Origin: Sulfurimicrobium sp964552675
Lineage (GTDB): Bacteria; Pseudomonadota; Gammaproteobacteria; Burkholderiales; Sulfuricellaceae
Assembly: GCA_964552675.1 (NCBI GenBank)
Contig: CAZKHJ010000005.1
Span: 1-64,000, forward strand
Direction of reading: 5' to 3'
Length of the DNA: 64,000 bases
Below are positions 13,881 to 21,887 of the stretch, one piece after another. Made by a program: the position numbers and the translations under genes. Position 1 is the first letter of the stretch, and every line of letters starts with the position of its first letter. The notes below the pieces were generated by a model. That model searched no databases. It was not told the origin of the DNA and saw only the letters and a program-made list of their open reading frames with translations.

Positions 13881-14536
13881 GACGCTACTCCCTTGTGGCC
13901 AGAGATTTCACCGTTATACCAGCGCGCCACCGCCAGGGTGGCGAAATGCACCAGGCTGGTGAAGGGCATCAGTGCCAGCAGCAGTTCGGCGCTGAGGATA
14001 TGCAGCGCCAGCATCAGGGTGTAGGGCAGCACCTGGTGGTGGAAGGCGAAATAGCCGGTCAGGAGCGGCAGGGCGGAAAGAAGCAGAACGGCATAGTCGT
14101 CGAAACCCGAGATCAGCCGCTTGACCGGATCGAGCGCCCGGCCTGCCGCCAGCCCGGCCACCGCCAGGATGGTCAGCAGGGAAAGTGCATCGATGAGCGG
14201 CGAGGGCAGCGCCGGCCAGGAAATGCCGGAAATGCTGCGTACCAGTTCGATATGGGGCGCGAACAGGAGCAGGGTGGCGAAAAAGCCGAGATGGAAGCTG
14301 TAGGCGGTCAATGGGGTGGCGGGTGCGCGCCGCCAGGTGGACCATTTGGGCAGCGAGCGGGTGAAAATCGTGCGCCAGCCGGCACCGGGGCTGTGCGTGC
14401 GCGGCACGGACAGGTCGCGCCGCCGTCCCGGGCTGAACAGCTCAAAACCGCGCAGCGCCATGCCCAGCAAAAACACCCCCTGCGCCCACTGGAAGCCGGG
14501 GCCGCGCGCCCAGAGCAGCAGATCGGTTTCGCTCAT
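13877..14536 (-). CDS. isp1: Isp1, NarI-like cytochrome b membrane subunit
   Basis: A 219-residue integral membrane protein with about five hydrophobic helices and histidines suited to b-haem binding (for example AYSFHLGFFATLLLFAPHIE, FAFHHQVLPYTLMLALHILSAE). It resembles NarI/DsrM-type gamma subunits. In Isp-type hydrogenases it anchors the enzyme and links it to the quinone pool. The start ATG overlaps the hynS stop (ATGA at 14533-14536). The longer in-frame extension upstream only shadows hynS. Confidence 0.9.
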   Translation of the reverse strand: MSETDLLLWARGPGFQWAQGVFLLGMALRGFELFSPGRRRDLSVPRTHSPGAGWRTIFTRSLPKWSTWRRAPATPLTAYSFHLGFFATLLLFAPHIELVRSISGISWPALPSPLIDALSLLTILAVAGLAAGRALDPVKRLISGFDDYAVLLLSALPLLTGYFAFHHQVLPYTLMLALHILSAELLLALMPFTSLVHFATLAVARWYNGEISGHKGVAS

Positions 14537-15627
14537 GCCGGTTTTTCCAGATCGCCCACGCTCACGGCGGCATGTGTCCGCCTCGCCTGCCCTTGCGTAT
14601 GGCGGTTCCACAGGCCGATGGTGGCGCCTGCCGCGACTCCCACTGCCGCTGCGCCCAATACGATCCGGCTGGAAGTCGGGATGGGCGTTGAAAGCGGGTG
14701 GTAGAAACTGCCGGCATCCCAGAAATCGGGCTCCGAGCAGCCCAGGCAGCCATGACCGGACTCGATCGGGAAGCTCACGCCCTGATTCCACTTGGTGGTG
14801 GCGCAGGCATTGAAGGTGGTCGGCCCCTTGCAGCCCAGCTCGAACAGGCACCAGCCGTTGCGTGCGCCCTCGTCGTCGAAACTCTTGGCGAACTTTCCCT
14901 GGTCGTAGAAGGGGCGGCGGTAGCAGCGGTCGTGGATGGATTCGCCGTAAAACGCCTTGGGCCGCCCCAGCGCATCGAGTTCGGGAATCGTGCCGAACGT
15001 CAGGTAGTGCGCCAGCACCCCGGTGATGACCACCGGGATGGGCGGGCAGCCGGAAATGTTGATGATGGGCTTGTCCCTGATGATGTCCGACACGGCTGCC
15101 GCCCCCGTGGGGTTGGGCTTGGCGTGGGGCAGCCCGCCGAACGCCGCGCAGGTGCCGACTGCCACGATGGCGGCCGCGCCCTTGGCGGTCTCGTGCAGCA
15201 TGTCGAGATTGCTGATGCCGGCAATGGTGGAATAGACGCCACTGTCCCGGGCCGGGATCGAGCCGTCCACTACCAGCAGATATTTGCCGTAAAACTGCTT
15301 CATTGCCGCCAGGCGTGCCGCCTCGGCTGCCTCGCCCGAGGCCGCCTGCAGGGTGTGGTGATAGTCGAGGGAAATAGCGTCGAGGATCAGCCCCTCCAGC
15401 GTGGGCGAATGGGAGCGGGTAAGCGATTCGGTGCAGCCGGTGCATTCCTGGAACGAGAGCCAGATCACCGAGGGCCGCTGCGCTTTCTCCAGCGCGGCGG
15501 CGATGGCGGGAACCATGCTGCCGGGCAGCGCCATGAGCGTGGCCAGGCTGCCGCAGAAGGTGAGGAATTTGCGCCGGGAGATGCCGTGCGCCTGCAAGAG
15601 CGCAGGCAGGGGAGGTTTATCGCGCAT
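14533..15627 (-). CDS. hynS: [NiFe]-hydrogenase small subunit
   Basis: A 364-residue electron-transfer subunit. It has a twin-arginine signal (SRRKFL at 17-22 plus a hydrophobic stretch), the proximal-cluster motif ECTGC (C62, C65), GTCAAFGG, SGCPP, and C-terminal cluster ligands (HDRCYRRP, CLFELGCKGPTT, GHGCLGC). A C-terminal hydrophobic helix (IVLGAAAVGVAAGATIGLW) anchors it in the membrane. AAGGAG precedes ATG 15627. It overlaps the upstream protease gene by 11 nt and isp1 by 4 nt. The gene order identifies the Isp subtype. Confidence 0.96.
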   Translation of the reverse strand: MRDKPPLPALLQAHGISRRKFLTFCGSLATLMALPGSMVPAIAAALEKAQRPSVIWLSFQECTGCTESLTRSHSPTLEGLILDAISLDYHHTLQAASGEAAEAARLAAMKQFYGKYLLVVDGSIPARDSGVYSTIAGISNLDMLHETAKGAAAIVAVGTCAAFGGLPHAKPNPTGAAAVSDIIRDKPIINISGCPPIPVVITGVLAHYLTFGTIPELDALGRPKAFYGESIHDRCYRRPFYDQGKFAKSFDDEGARNGWCLFELGCKGPTTFNACATTKWNQGVSFPIESGHGCLGCSEPDFWDAGSFYHPLSTPIPTSSRIVLGAAAVGVAAGATIGLWNRHTQGQARRTHAAVSVGDLEKPA

Positions 15628-16114
15628 CGTCTTCTCCTTTTTGCCAGGCCTGTATCTGCGCCTGTGCCTGGGCGCAGACTGTTGGCAGGGCTGCCATCAC
15701 GGTAGGGGAGAGATCTTCGCCCCAGTCCAGGGTTTCGGGCTGGATGCCGATCAGGGCTCGCCGTGGCGGCAGGCCGCCGGTCAGATGGGTGACCGCCAGC
15801 AGGTCGAGCAGGCCGACTTCATGCACGCTGCGCTTGCGGTTGGTGCCGAGGAAATGGTCCATCCCCGTGCCAGAATACAGTTCCACCCTGCCGGGCGGCC
15901 CGCCCAGTTCGGCGGCATCGATGACCAGCAGGCAATCCGTTTCGCCGATTGGCCCCGCCAGGCTGAAGCTCAGGGTGCCGCCGTCGATGAATTCGACCCC
16001 GGCCAATTCCGCGGATGCCAGTTGCAGCTGGCGCATGGCATGAACGCCAGCGCCTTCGTCCTGCAACAGGGTGTTGCCGATGCCCAGCACCATGATTCTG
16101 GGGAGAGGTGCCAT
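15617..16114 (-). CDS. Hydrogenase maturation endopeptidase (HyaD/HupD family)
   Basis: A protease of about 165 residues that trims the large-subunit C-terminus after nickel insertion. The N-terminus MAPLPRIMVLGIGNTLLQDEG contains the conserved GNxLxxDEG motif whose Glu or Asp binds nickel. VIDAAELGGPPG and a His (SVHEVGLLDLL) supply the other ligands. I chose ATG 16114, since the longer form would lack homology. No Shine-Dalgarno sequence is seen, but the start lies one base after the stop of a small upstream ORF, so coupling is likely. It is the first recognisable gene of the hydrogenase operon, and its end overlaps hynS. Confidence 0.92.
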   Translation of the reverse strand: MAPLPRIMVLGIGNTLLQDEGAGVHAMRQLQLASAELAGVEFIDGGTLSFSLAGPIGETDCLLVIDAAELGGPPGRVELYSGTGMDHFLGTNRKRSVHEVGLLDLLAVTHLTGGLPPRRALIGIQPETLDWGEDLSPTVMAALPTVCAQAQAQIQAWQKGEDDAR

Positions 16115-16115
16115 T

Positions 16116-16187
16116 TCAGCAACGCCGCAACAGGGAGGTGCAGCCAGCCGCTGCATGGTGCGAATGAAGCATCGGGTACCGGTTCAT
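16116..16187 (-). CDS. 23-codon upstream ORF at head of the hydrogenase operon
   Basis: A strong AGGGGAG ribosome-binding site precedes ATG 16187. The peptide begins MNRYPMLHSHH and ends LLRRC, and its TGA is one base from the protease ATG (TGAAATG). It may be a leader that couples translation to the protease, or a chance ORF. The His/Cys content invites the idea of metal sensing, but there is no direct support. Confidence 0.35.
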   Translation of the reverse strand: MNRYPMLHSHHAAAGCTSLLRRC

Positions 16188-16287
16188 GACGCGCTCCCCT
16201 GGAAAGGTCGAACAGCACCAAACTAGCACCCGTGCCGGGAAAAATCAATGTGTTAGTAGCGGCATCGCCAAATCAGGCTTTTCGGCC

Positions 16288-16307
16288 CAATGCTGCTTGT
16301 AGCATTG
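16288..16307 (-). terminator. Stem-loop downstream of ychF
   Basis: The perfect stem CAATGCT-gcttgt-AGCATTG lies 2 bp after the ychF stop. No long U-tract follows on the minus strand, so it may act as an mRNA end-stabilising hairpin or weak terminator before the hydrogenase operon. Confidence 0.4.
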
Positions 16308-16308
16308 C

Positions 16309-17400
16309 TTAGACGTTGAACAGGAAATTCAGCACATCGCCGTCATGCACCACATATTCTTTGCCTTCCGAGCGCATTTTGCCGGCTTCCTTGGCGCCAT
16401 GCTCGCCCTTGCAGGCGACGAAATCGTCATAGCCGATGGTCTGGGCGCGGATGAAGCCGCGCTCGAAGTCGGTGTGGATCACGCCCGCAGCCTGCGGGGC
16501 GGTGTCGCCGATGTGGATGGTCCAGGCGCGCACTTCCTTGACACCGGCGGTGAAGTAGGTCTGCAGGCCGAGCAGCTTGTAGGCGGCGCGGATGACGCGA
16601 TTCAGGCCGGGCTCTTCCAGCCCCATGTCGGCGAGAAATTCCTTCTTGTCGGCCTCATCAAGATCGGCGATCTCGCCCTCGATGGCGGCGCAGATCGCCA
16701 CTACCGGTGCGCCTTCGCGCGCGGCCAGCTGCTCGACTGCTTCGAGGTGGGGATTGTTGCTGAAGCCGCCTTCGTCGACGTTGGCGATATACATGGTGGG
16801 TTTCAGGGTCATCAGGCACAGGGGCTTGAGCAGAATGATTTCTTCCTTGTCCAGCTTCAGGCTGCGGGCGGGCTGGCCCTGATCCAGCGTGGCGCGAACT
16901 TTTTCCAGCAGGGCAACAAAACGCTGGGCATCCTTGTCACCGGATTTGGCCAGCTTGTTGCTGCGCAGGATGGCTTTCTCCACGGTTTCCAGATCGGCCA
17001 GCGCCAGTTCGGTATTGATCACCTCGATGTCTGAAACCGGGTCGACCTTGCCCGCCACGTGTACCACGTCGACGTTCTCGAAGCAGCGCACCACATGGGC
17101 GATGGCATCGGTTTCGCGGATGTTGGCGAGAAATTTGTTGCCCAGCCCTTCACCCTTGGACGCGCCCGCCACCAGGCCGGCGATATCGACGAATTCCATG
17201 ATGGCGTGCTGCACTTTCTGCGGCTTGACGATTTCCACCAGGGCATTGATGCGCGGATCGGGTACTTCGACGATGCCGACGTTGGGCTCGATGGTGCAGA
17301 AGGGATAGTTCTCCGCCGCGATGCCGGCGCTGGTGATGGCGTTGAACAGGGTGGACTTGCCGACGTTGGGCAGGCCGACGATGCCGCATTTGAGACTCAT
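16309..17400 (-). CDS. ychF: Redox-regulated ATPase YchF
   Basis: A 363-residue Obg-family P-loop protein that prefers ATP and binds the 50S subunit. The N-terminus has GLPNVGKSTLFNAIT; DIAGLVAGASKGEGLGN (switch) and the C-terminal TGS-like domain (DGDVLNFLFNV end) are present. The length is standard. AAGGA stands before ATG 17400. It lies in the common pth-ychF neighbourhood, although two unrelated genes separate it from pth here. Confidence 0.97.
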   Translation of the reverse strand: MSLKCGIVGLPNVGKSTLFNAITSAGIAAENYPFCTIEPNVGIVEVPDPRINALVEIVKPQKVQHAIMEFVDIAGLVAGASKGEGLGNKFLANIRETDAIAHVVRCFENVDVVHVAGKVDPVSDIEVINTELALADLETVEKAILRSNKLAKSGDKDAQRFVALLEKVRATLDQGQPARSLKLDKEEIILLKPLCLMTLKPTMYIANVDEGGFSNNPHLEAVEQLAAREGAPVVAICAAIEGEIADLDEADKKEFLADMGLEEPGLNRVIRAAYKLLGLQTYFTAGVKEVRAWTIHIGDTAPQAAGVIHTDFERGFIRAQTIGYDDFVACKGEHGAKEAGKMRSEGKEYVVHDGDVLNFLFNV

Positions 17401-17525
17401 GGAAATCCTTTAAATATCAATGTCCAGCGCATCCAGGGCGGATGTTGTGGAAATCCAGGCCTCGCCAGGTGACTCAGGCCGGGGCGTTATTATAGCGCCC
17501 CCGCCAATTTGCTCCAAAGGCCGGT

Positions 17526-17750
17526 TTAAAGTTTTCTCACTTCGTCCCAGTCAAAGGAGGGTTCTGCCTCGGCATTGGTCGTCGGCTGGCCCGCCTCGGC
17601 CATCAGGCGCATGAATTCGGCGACGGAAATTTCTTCCACTTCCGGTAATCTGCGTTCGGGGTTGCGCCGGCGTTCCTTCCAGCCCTCAGGCGGTCCCTTG
17701 TCTTTCTTGCGCCGGTCCTGCCCCGATCTTGGCTTGAATTTGTCGGACAT
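17526..17750 (-). CDS. Conserved small basic protein
   Basis: A 74-residue hydrophilic protein with an Arg/Lys-rich N-terminal half (RSGQDRRKKDKGPPEGWKE, then RRRNPERRLPEVEE) and an acidic C-terminal half (SFDWDEVRKL). It has no signal or membrane segment. Similar short RRxxERR proteins are annotated as hypothetical in betaproteobacteria, as far as I recall. Nucleic-acid or ribosome association would be a guess. It stands alone between rsuA and ychF. Confidence 0.65.
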   Translation of the reverse strand: MSDKFKPRSGQDRRKKDKGPPEGWKERRRNPERRLPEVEEISVAEFMRLMAEAGQPTTNAEAEPSFDWDEVRKL

Positions 17751-17845
17751 GGTGATTCCCCCTCCTGGATTCAGTGCTAATACGCTGGCAACTCATTGTT
17801 ATGGCGTAAGAATAGCCGACCCCATGGGGCATGACAATCGCTGGG

Positions 17846-18577
17846 TCATTTGAAGGGGGCGCAGGCGGAAGTCAGCAGGGTGCGTTGCGCTTCGTCCAGA
17901 TAGCGCCATTCACCTTCGTCCAGCCCCAGGGCCGCCAGGGTCAGGCCGCCGATCGCGGTGCGCTGCAAGGCGCTGCAATGGTTGCCAGCGGCGGCCAGCA
18001 TGCGCTTGACCTGGTGGTATTTGCCCTGTTCCAGCACGATTTCCAGTTGCTGCGGGCCCACGATGCGGCAATGCACAGCGGCCAGTGGCGCGGGTTCGTC
18101 GTGCAGTTTTACCCCGGCCAGCAACTGCTCGACCAGGCCGGGTGTTGCCGCATCGTGCGTGGTGGCGAGATAGATTTTAGGAACGTGGTGTTTGGGGGAG
18201 GACTGGGCATGGATGAATGCCCCATCGTCGGAGAGCAGCAGCAGGCCGGTGGTGTCGTGGTCGAGGCGGCCCACCGGCTGCACGTCGCGCCAGCCAAACT
18301 GTTCCGGCAGCAGGGACAGGACGCCGGGGTGGTGGCTGGGCTTGCGTGAGCATTCGTAATTGGCGGGTTTGTGCAGCGCGATGTATACATGCTCGCGGTA
18401 GTGCCATGTTTCGCCGAACAGTGTGAATGTCAGGCCATCGGTTTCGGTCCTGGCGCGATAATCGTCCGCGATTGCGCCGGCGATGGTGACCTCGCCGTCC
18501 TCGATCAGCTCGCGACAACGCTTGCGCGTGCCAAAGCCCTGGGATTGCAGGATGCGGTCAAGGGGCATCATGCTCAT
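17846..18577 (-). CDS. rsuA: 16S rRNA pseudouridine(516) synthase RsuA
   Basis: A 243-residue RsuA/RluB-family enzyme. It has an N-terminal S4 RNA-binding domain (LDRILQSQGFGTRKRCRELI) and the catalytic block PVGRLDHDTTGLLLLSDDG with the active-site Asp. ITLATTH-like and KYHQVKRMLAAAGN motifs are typical of the RsuA branch. Its start overlaps the pth stop by 4 nt (18574-18577). Assignment to position 516 is by family resemblance; RluE/F-type alternatives are less likely. Confidence 0.88.
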   Translation of the reverse strand: MSMMPLDRILQSQGFGTRKRCRELIEDGEVTIAGAIADDYRARTETDGLTFTLFGETWHYREHVYIALHKPANYECSRKPSHHPGVLSLLPEQFGWRDVQPVGRLDHDTTGLLLLSDDGAFIHAQSSPKHHVPKIYLATTHDAATPGLVEQLLAGVKLHDEPAPLAAVHCRIVGPQQLEIVLEQGKYHQVKRMLAAAGNHCSALQRTAIGGLTLAALGLDEGEWRYLDEAQRTLLTSACAPFK

Positions 18578-19182
18578 GAGCCGGCGCCATCCCTGGGTGG
18601 TTTGGGGGGCTTGGTATGCAACTTGAGCATGGCGGCGGGAAAGTCGCCCGCCAGCAATTGCGGCAGCAGGGGCAGGCTTTTGTCCACGGCAGCGTTGATC
18701 CGCTCCTGTTCCTCGCGGCCAGCGGGATGCAATACATAATCGGAGACCTGGCTCTTGTCGCCGGGATGTCCGATGCCCAGACGCAGGCGCCAGAATTCAG
18801 GCGTACCGAGGTGGGCAATGATGTCCCGCAGGCCGTTATGGCCGCCGTGCCCGCCGCCTTTCTTGAGGCGCGCATCGCCGGGCGGGAGGTCCAGTTCGTC
18901 GTGGATTACCAGGATTTCCTCCGGCAGGATTTTATAGAACCCTGCCAGTGCACCTACCGCCTGGCCGCTGCGGTTCATGAAGGTTTGCGGTTGGAGCAGC
19001 CACACTTCATGGCCGGCGAGATGCGTGCGCGCAGCCAGCCCGTGGAATTTCTTTTCTGCATTGAGTGTGGCGCCGCGTGTGGCGGCAATGCGCTCCACCC
19101 ACCAGAAGCCCGCGTTGTGGCGTGTGGCTTCATACTCCCGGCCGGGGTTGCCCAGGCCGACAATCAGGCGAATACCGGACAT
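18574..19182 (-). CDS. pth: Peptidyl-tRNA hydrolase
   Basis: A 202-residue enzyme that frees tRNA from prematurely released peptidyl-tRNA. It has GLGNPGREYEATRHNAGFW with the catalytic His, PQTFMNRSGQAV, HDELDLPPG (catalytic Asp), and KKGGGHGGHNGLRD. It follows rplY in the conserved prs-rplY-pth order. The intervening hairpin at 19204-19227 separates the two transcription units at least partly. Confidence 0.97.
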   Translation of the reverse strand: MSGIRLIVGLGNPGREYEATRHNAGFWWVERIAATRGATLNAEKKFHGLAARTHLAGHEVWLLQPQTFMNRSGQAVGALAGFYKILPEEILVIHDELDLPPGDARLKKGGGHGGHNGLRDIIAHLGTPEFWRLRLGIGHPGDKSQVSDYVLHPAGREEQERINAAVDKSLPLLPQLLAGDFPAAMLKLHTKPPKPPRDGAGS

Positions 19183-19203
19183 TCAGGTTTCTCCATGAAA
19201 AAA

Positions 19204-19230
19204 GCCCGCCAGAGCGAACTGGCGGGCTTT
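19204..19230 (-). terminator. Rho-independent terminator after rplY
   Basis: On the minus strand, a 9-bp GC-rich stem GCCCGCCAG-ttcgct-CTGGCGGGC is followed by a run of Ts just before the pth ATG. Confidence 0.8.
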
Positions 19231-19250
19231 CTCTTCAAGCACAGGACGAT

Positions 19251-19865
19251 TTATTCAGCGGCTTCCGCTGCTTCGCCCATGCCGCCACGCGGAACCGGAA
19301 TGGTTGCCACGGCAGCATCCTCGCCGTGGGCCAGTTGCACGAATTCCACGCCTTTCGGCAGTTTGATTTCGGACATGTGGATGGAGTGGCCGGCAGCCAG
19401 GTTGGCCAGGTCCACCTCGATGAACTCGGGCAGGTTCTTGGGCAGGCAGCTCACGTCAGCTTCGGTCATGACGTGGTTGACGGTGCTGCCAGCCAGTTTC
19501 ACGCCGGGGGCGATGTCCGCGTTGATGAAGTGCAGTGGCACTTTCATGTGAATCTTGGCTTTCGGGTCGACGCGCTGGAAGTCCACGTGCATTACCAGCT
19601 GGCGGAAAGGGTGCATCTGGTAGTCGCGCAGCAGAACCTGCTCCGATTTGCCATTCAGGTTCATGTTGAGGATGGATGCATGGAACGATTCATGACGCAG
19701 GGCGTGATAGATTTCGTTGTGATCCAGCTCGATGACGGCGGCTTCCTTGCCCGCGCCATAGACGATACCAGGGGTCTTGCCGGCATGGCGGAGACGGCGG
19801 CTCGCACCCGTTCCCTGCACCGTGCGCAAGGTTGCGTTAAATTCGTTTTTCATTTTCAACTCCAA
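19251..19865 (-). CDS. rplY: 50S ribosomal protein L25 (Ctc form)
   Basis: A 204-residue long-form L25 (Ctc-like). The N-terminal 5S rRNA-binding domain includes GTGASRRLRHAGKTPGIVYG, and the C-terminal TL5 domain contains the hallmark KVPLHFIN and PEFIEVDLANLAAGHSIHMSEI stretches. Ctc-type L25 is standard in betaproteobacteria. A terminator-like hairpin (19873-19900) lies between prs and this gene, so expression may be tuned relative to prs. Confidence 0.96.
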   Translation of the reverse strand: MELKMKNEFNATLRTVQGTGASRRLRHAGKTPGIVYGAGKEAAVIELDHNEIYHALRHESFHASILNMNLNGKSEQVLLRDYQMHPFRQLVMHVDFQRVDPKAKIHMKVPLHFINADIAPGVKLAGSTVNHVMTEADVSCLPKNLPEFIEVDLANLAAGHSIHMSEIKLPKGVEFVQLAHGEDAAVATIPVPRGGMGEAAEAAE

Positions 19866-19872
19866 AAGTTAA

Positions 19873-19900
19873 CAAAAAAACCGCCCGCGACCAGGCGGTT
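19873..19900 (-). terminator. Terminator or attenuator between prs and rplY
   Basis: On the minus strand, ACCGCC-tggtcgcg-GGCGGT is followed by TTTTTTTG. It lies between the prs stop and the rplY ribosome-binding site. Confidence 0.7.
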
Positions 19901-19930
19901 TGACATACACGGCAGCGGAGCCCGCCGCCG

Positions 19931-20881
19931 TTATTCCATGAACAAGGAACTCACCGAGTCCTCGTTGCTGATTCTGCGCATCGTTTCGGCCAGCAGCTCG
20001 GCTACCGACAGTTGACGGATGCGTCCGCAGGCCTTGGCTTCCTCGCGCAGCGGAATGGTGTCGGTGACCACCAGTTCGTCCAGGTGTGAATTCATCACCC
20101 GCTCCACCGCGCTGCCGGACAGCACCGGATGGGTGCAGTAGGCCATGACCCGCGCCGCGCCGTGCTCTTTCAGGGCCGATGCCGCTTCGCACAGGGTGTT
20201 GGCGGTATCCACCAGGTCGTCCATCAGGATGCAGGTGCGGCCGGTGACGTCGCCGATGATGTGCATCACCTTGGCCACGTTGGGCTTGGGGCGGCGCTTG
20301 TCGATGATCGCCAGGTCCGATTCCAGGCGCTTGGCCAGGGCGCGGGCGCGCACTACGCCGCCCACGTCGGGGGAAACCACCATCAGGTTCTTGTAATCGT
20401 GTTTCCACACGTCGCCGAGCAGGATCGGGGAAGCGTAGATGTTATCCACCGGGATGTCGAAAAAGCCCTGGATCTGGTCCGAGTGCAGGTCCATGGTCAA
20501 GAGGCGGTCGACCCCGGCGCTCTGCAGCATGTTCGCCACTACCTTGGCGGTAATGCCGACGCGGGCGGAACGCGGGCGGCGGTCCTGGCGGGCATAGCCG
20601 AAGTAGGGGATGGCGGCGGTGATGCGTCCGGCCGAGGCGCGCTTGAGCGCATCCACCATGACCATGACTTCCATCAGGGTGTCGTTGGTGGGCATGCACG
20701 TCGATTGCAGGACGAACACATCCTTGCCGCGCACGTTCTCCAGAAGCTCGACCATTACCTCGCCATCGGAGAAGCGCCCGACTACCGCGCGCCCCAGAGG
20801 GAGGTTGAGGTGCTTCACCACATCTTCGGCAAGCCGTGGATTGGCATTGCCGGTAAAAACCATCATGCTGCCGTACGCCAT
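19931..20881 (-). CDS. prs: Ribose-phosphate pyrophosphokinase
   Basis: The 316-residue PRPP synthase, which feeds nucleotide, His and Trp synthesis. It has FTGNANPRLAEDV, the ATP-binding FGYARQDRRPRS, the catalytic flexible-loop region and the PRPP-binding loop CILMDDLVDTANTLCEAA. Normal length. It follows tRNA-Gln with a GC-rich terminator hairpin between them, as in many proteobacteria with the ispE-tRNA-prs-rplY-pth order. Confidence 0.97.
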   Translation of the reverse strand: MAYGSMMVFTGNANPRLAEDVVKHLNLPLGRAVVGRFSDGEVMVELLENVRGKDVFVLQSTCMPTNDTLMEVMVMVDALKRASAGRITAAIPYFGYARQDRRPRSARVGITAKVVANMLQSAGVDRLLTMDLHSDQIQGFFDIPVDNIYASPILLGDVWKHDYKNLMVVSPDVGGVVRARALAKRLESDLAIIDKRRPKPNVAKVMHIIGDVTGRTCILMDDLVDTANTLCEAASALKEHGAARVMAYCTHPVLSGSAVERVMNSHLDELVVTDTIPLREEAKACGRIRQLSVAELLAETMRRISNEDSVSSLFME

Positions 20882-20904
20882 GAGGTGTCTGTCTCAGCGA
20901 ATAT

Positions 20905-20942
20905 AAAAACCAAAGGGGCGGGGATTGAACACCCGCCCCTGA
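20905..20942 (-). terminator. Terminator downstream of tRNA-Gln
   Basis: On the minus strand, AGGGGCGGG-tgttcaat-CCCCGCCCCT is followed by TTGGTTTTT, just past the tRNA and before prs. Confidence 0.75.
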
Positions 20943-20946
20943 AATA

Positions 20947-21021
20947 TGGCTGGGGAGGTAGGGATCGAACCTACGAATGCCGGAATCAAAATCCGGTGCC
21001 TTACCACTTGGCGACTCCCCA
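20947..21021 (-). tRNA. tRNA-Gln (anticodon TTG)
   Basis: A 75-nt cloverleaf on the minus strand. The acceptor stem TGGGGAG pairs with CTCCCCA, the anticodon arm CCGGA-TTTTGAT-TCCGG has TTG at 34-36, the T arm is GTAGG-TTCGATC-CCTAC, and the 3' CCA is encoded. It reads CAA/CAG. It lies between ispE and prs, its usual place in many proteobacteria. Confidence 0.97.
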
Positions 21022-21026
21022 ATAAA

Positions 21027-21887
21027 CTAGTCTGCATAATCCCGTAATGGATGCCGGTCCAGGCCGCGTGCCACGAAACCCTGCCACTGGGCGGGTTTCT
21101 CCGCCAGTACGCGGCGAGCTTCGTCTTCCGTGGCAAACTCTGCGAATACGCATGCGCCTGACCCTGTCATCCTGGCCTCACCGTGCCGGCCAAGCCAGGC
21201 CAGGCATTCAGCCACCTTGGGATACCTCCCGCATACCACCGCCTGCAAATCATTTTGAAGCCGGGCTGTCGAGAGGTCGCACATTTTGATCGAAGTCGTG
21301 TCCCGTGTCAATTCCGGCGCAGCAAAAATCTCTGCCGTCGCGACGGCCACCGGGGGTGCGATCACCACATACCAGGCTGGTGGCAGGGCAACGGGCTGGA
21401 GCAGTTCGCCTACGCCTTCGGCAAAGGCGCTCTGGCCGAAAACGAATACCGGCACATCCGCGCCAAGCCGCAGGCCAAGCGCTTGCAATTCAGCACGGGG
21501 CAGGTTGAGATGCCACAGGCGGTTGAGCGCCAGCAATACCGTCGCCGCATCAGAGCTGCCGCCCCCCAGCCCGCCGCCCATGGGCAGGCGTTTTTCCACC
21601 GCGATGTCAACGCCCAGCGTGCAACCGGTGGCTTCCTGCAATAGGCGCGCGGCGCGTACCACCAGATCTTTTTCCTGCGGCACGCCGGGAAGGTTGCTGA
21701 TGCGCGTGATCTGACCATCACGGCGCAGTCTGAAAGACAGGCTGTCGCCGTAATCGAGAAAGCGGAACACGCTTTGCAGCAGGTGATAGCCGTCCGGGCG
21801 GCGCCCCACCACGTGGAGAAACAGGTTGAGCTTGGCCGGGGCGAGGCAGGCCGACTTGTCGTATGCGGTATGAGCCGGTTCGTTCAT
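21027..21887 (-). CDS. ispE: 4-diphosphocytidyl-2-C-methyl-D-erythritol kinase
   Basis: A 286-residue GHMP kinase of the MEP isoprenoid pathway that phosphorylates CDP-ME. N-terminal LAPAKLNLFLHVVGRRPDGYHLL contains the catalytic Lys/Asp region, and PMGGGLGGGSSDAATVL is the ATP-binding glycine-rich motif. The third GHMP motif is MTGSGACVFA. I chose ATG 21887, overlapping the lolB stop (ATGA); the longer form adds unlike residues. Confidence 0.96.
   Translation of the reverse strand: MNEPAHTAYDKSACLAPAKLNLFLHVVGRRPDGYHLLQSVFRFLDYGDSLSFRLRRDGQITRISNLPGVPQEKDLVVRAARLLQEATGCTLGVDIAVEKRLPMGGGLGGGSSDAATVLLALNRLWHLNLPRAELQALGLRLGADVPVFVFGQSAFAEGVGELLQPVALPPAWYVVIAPPVAVATAEIFAAPELTRDTTSIKMCDLSTARLQNDLQAVVCGRYPKVAECLAWLGRHGEARMTGSGACVFAEFATEDEARRVLAEKPAQWQGFVARGLDRHPLRDYAD

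Noticed and set aside
16187..16308. A sigma-54 promoter for the hydrogenase operon
   Set aside because: GG and GC doublets occur but are 7 nt apart, not the 10 nt required.
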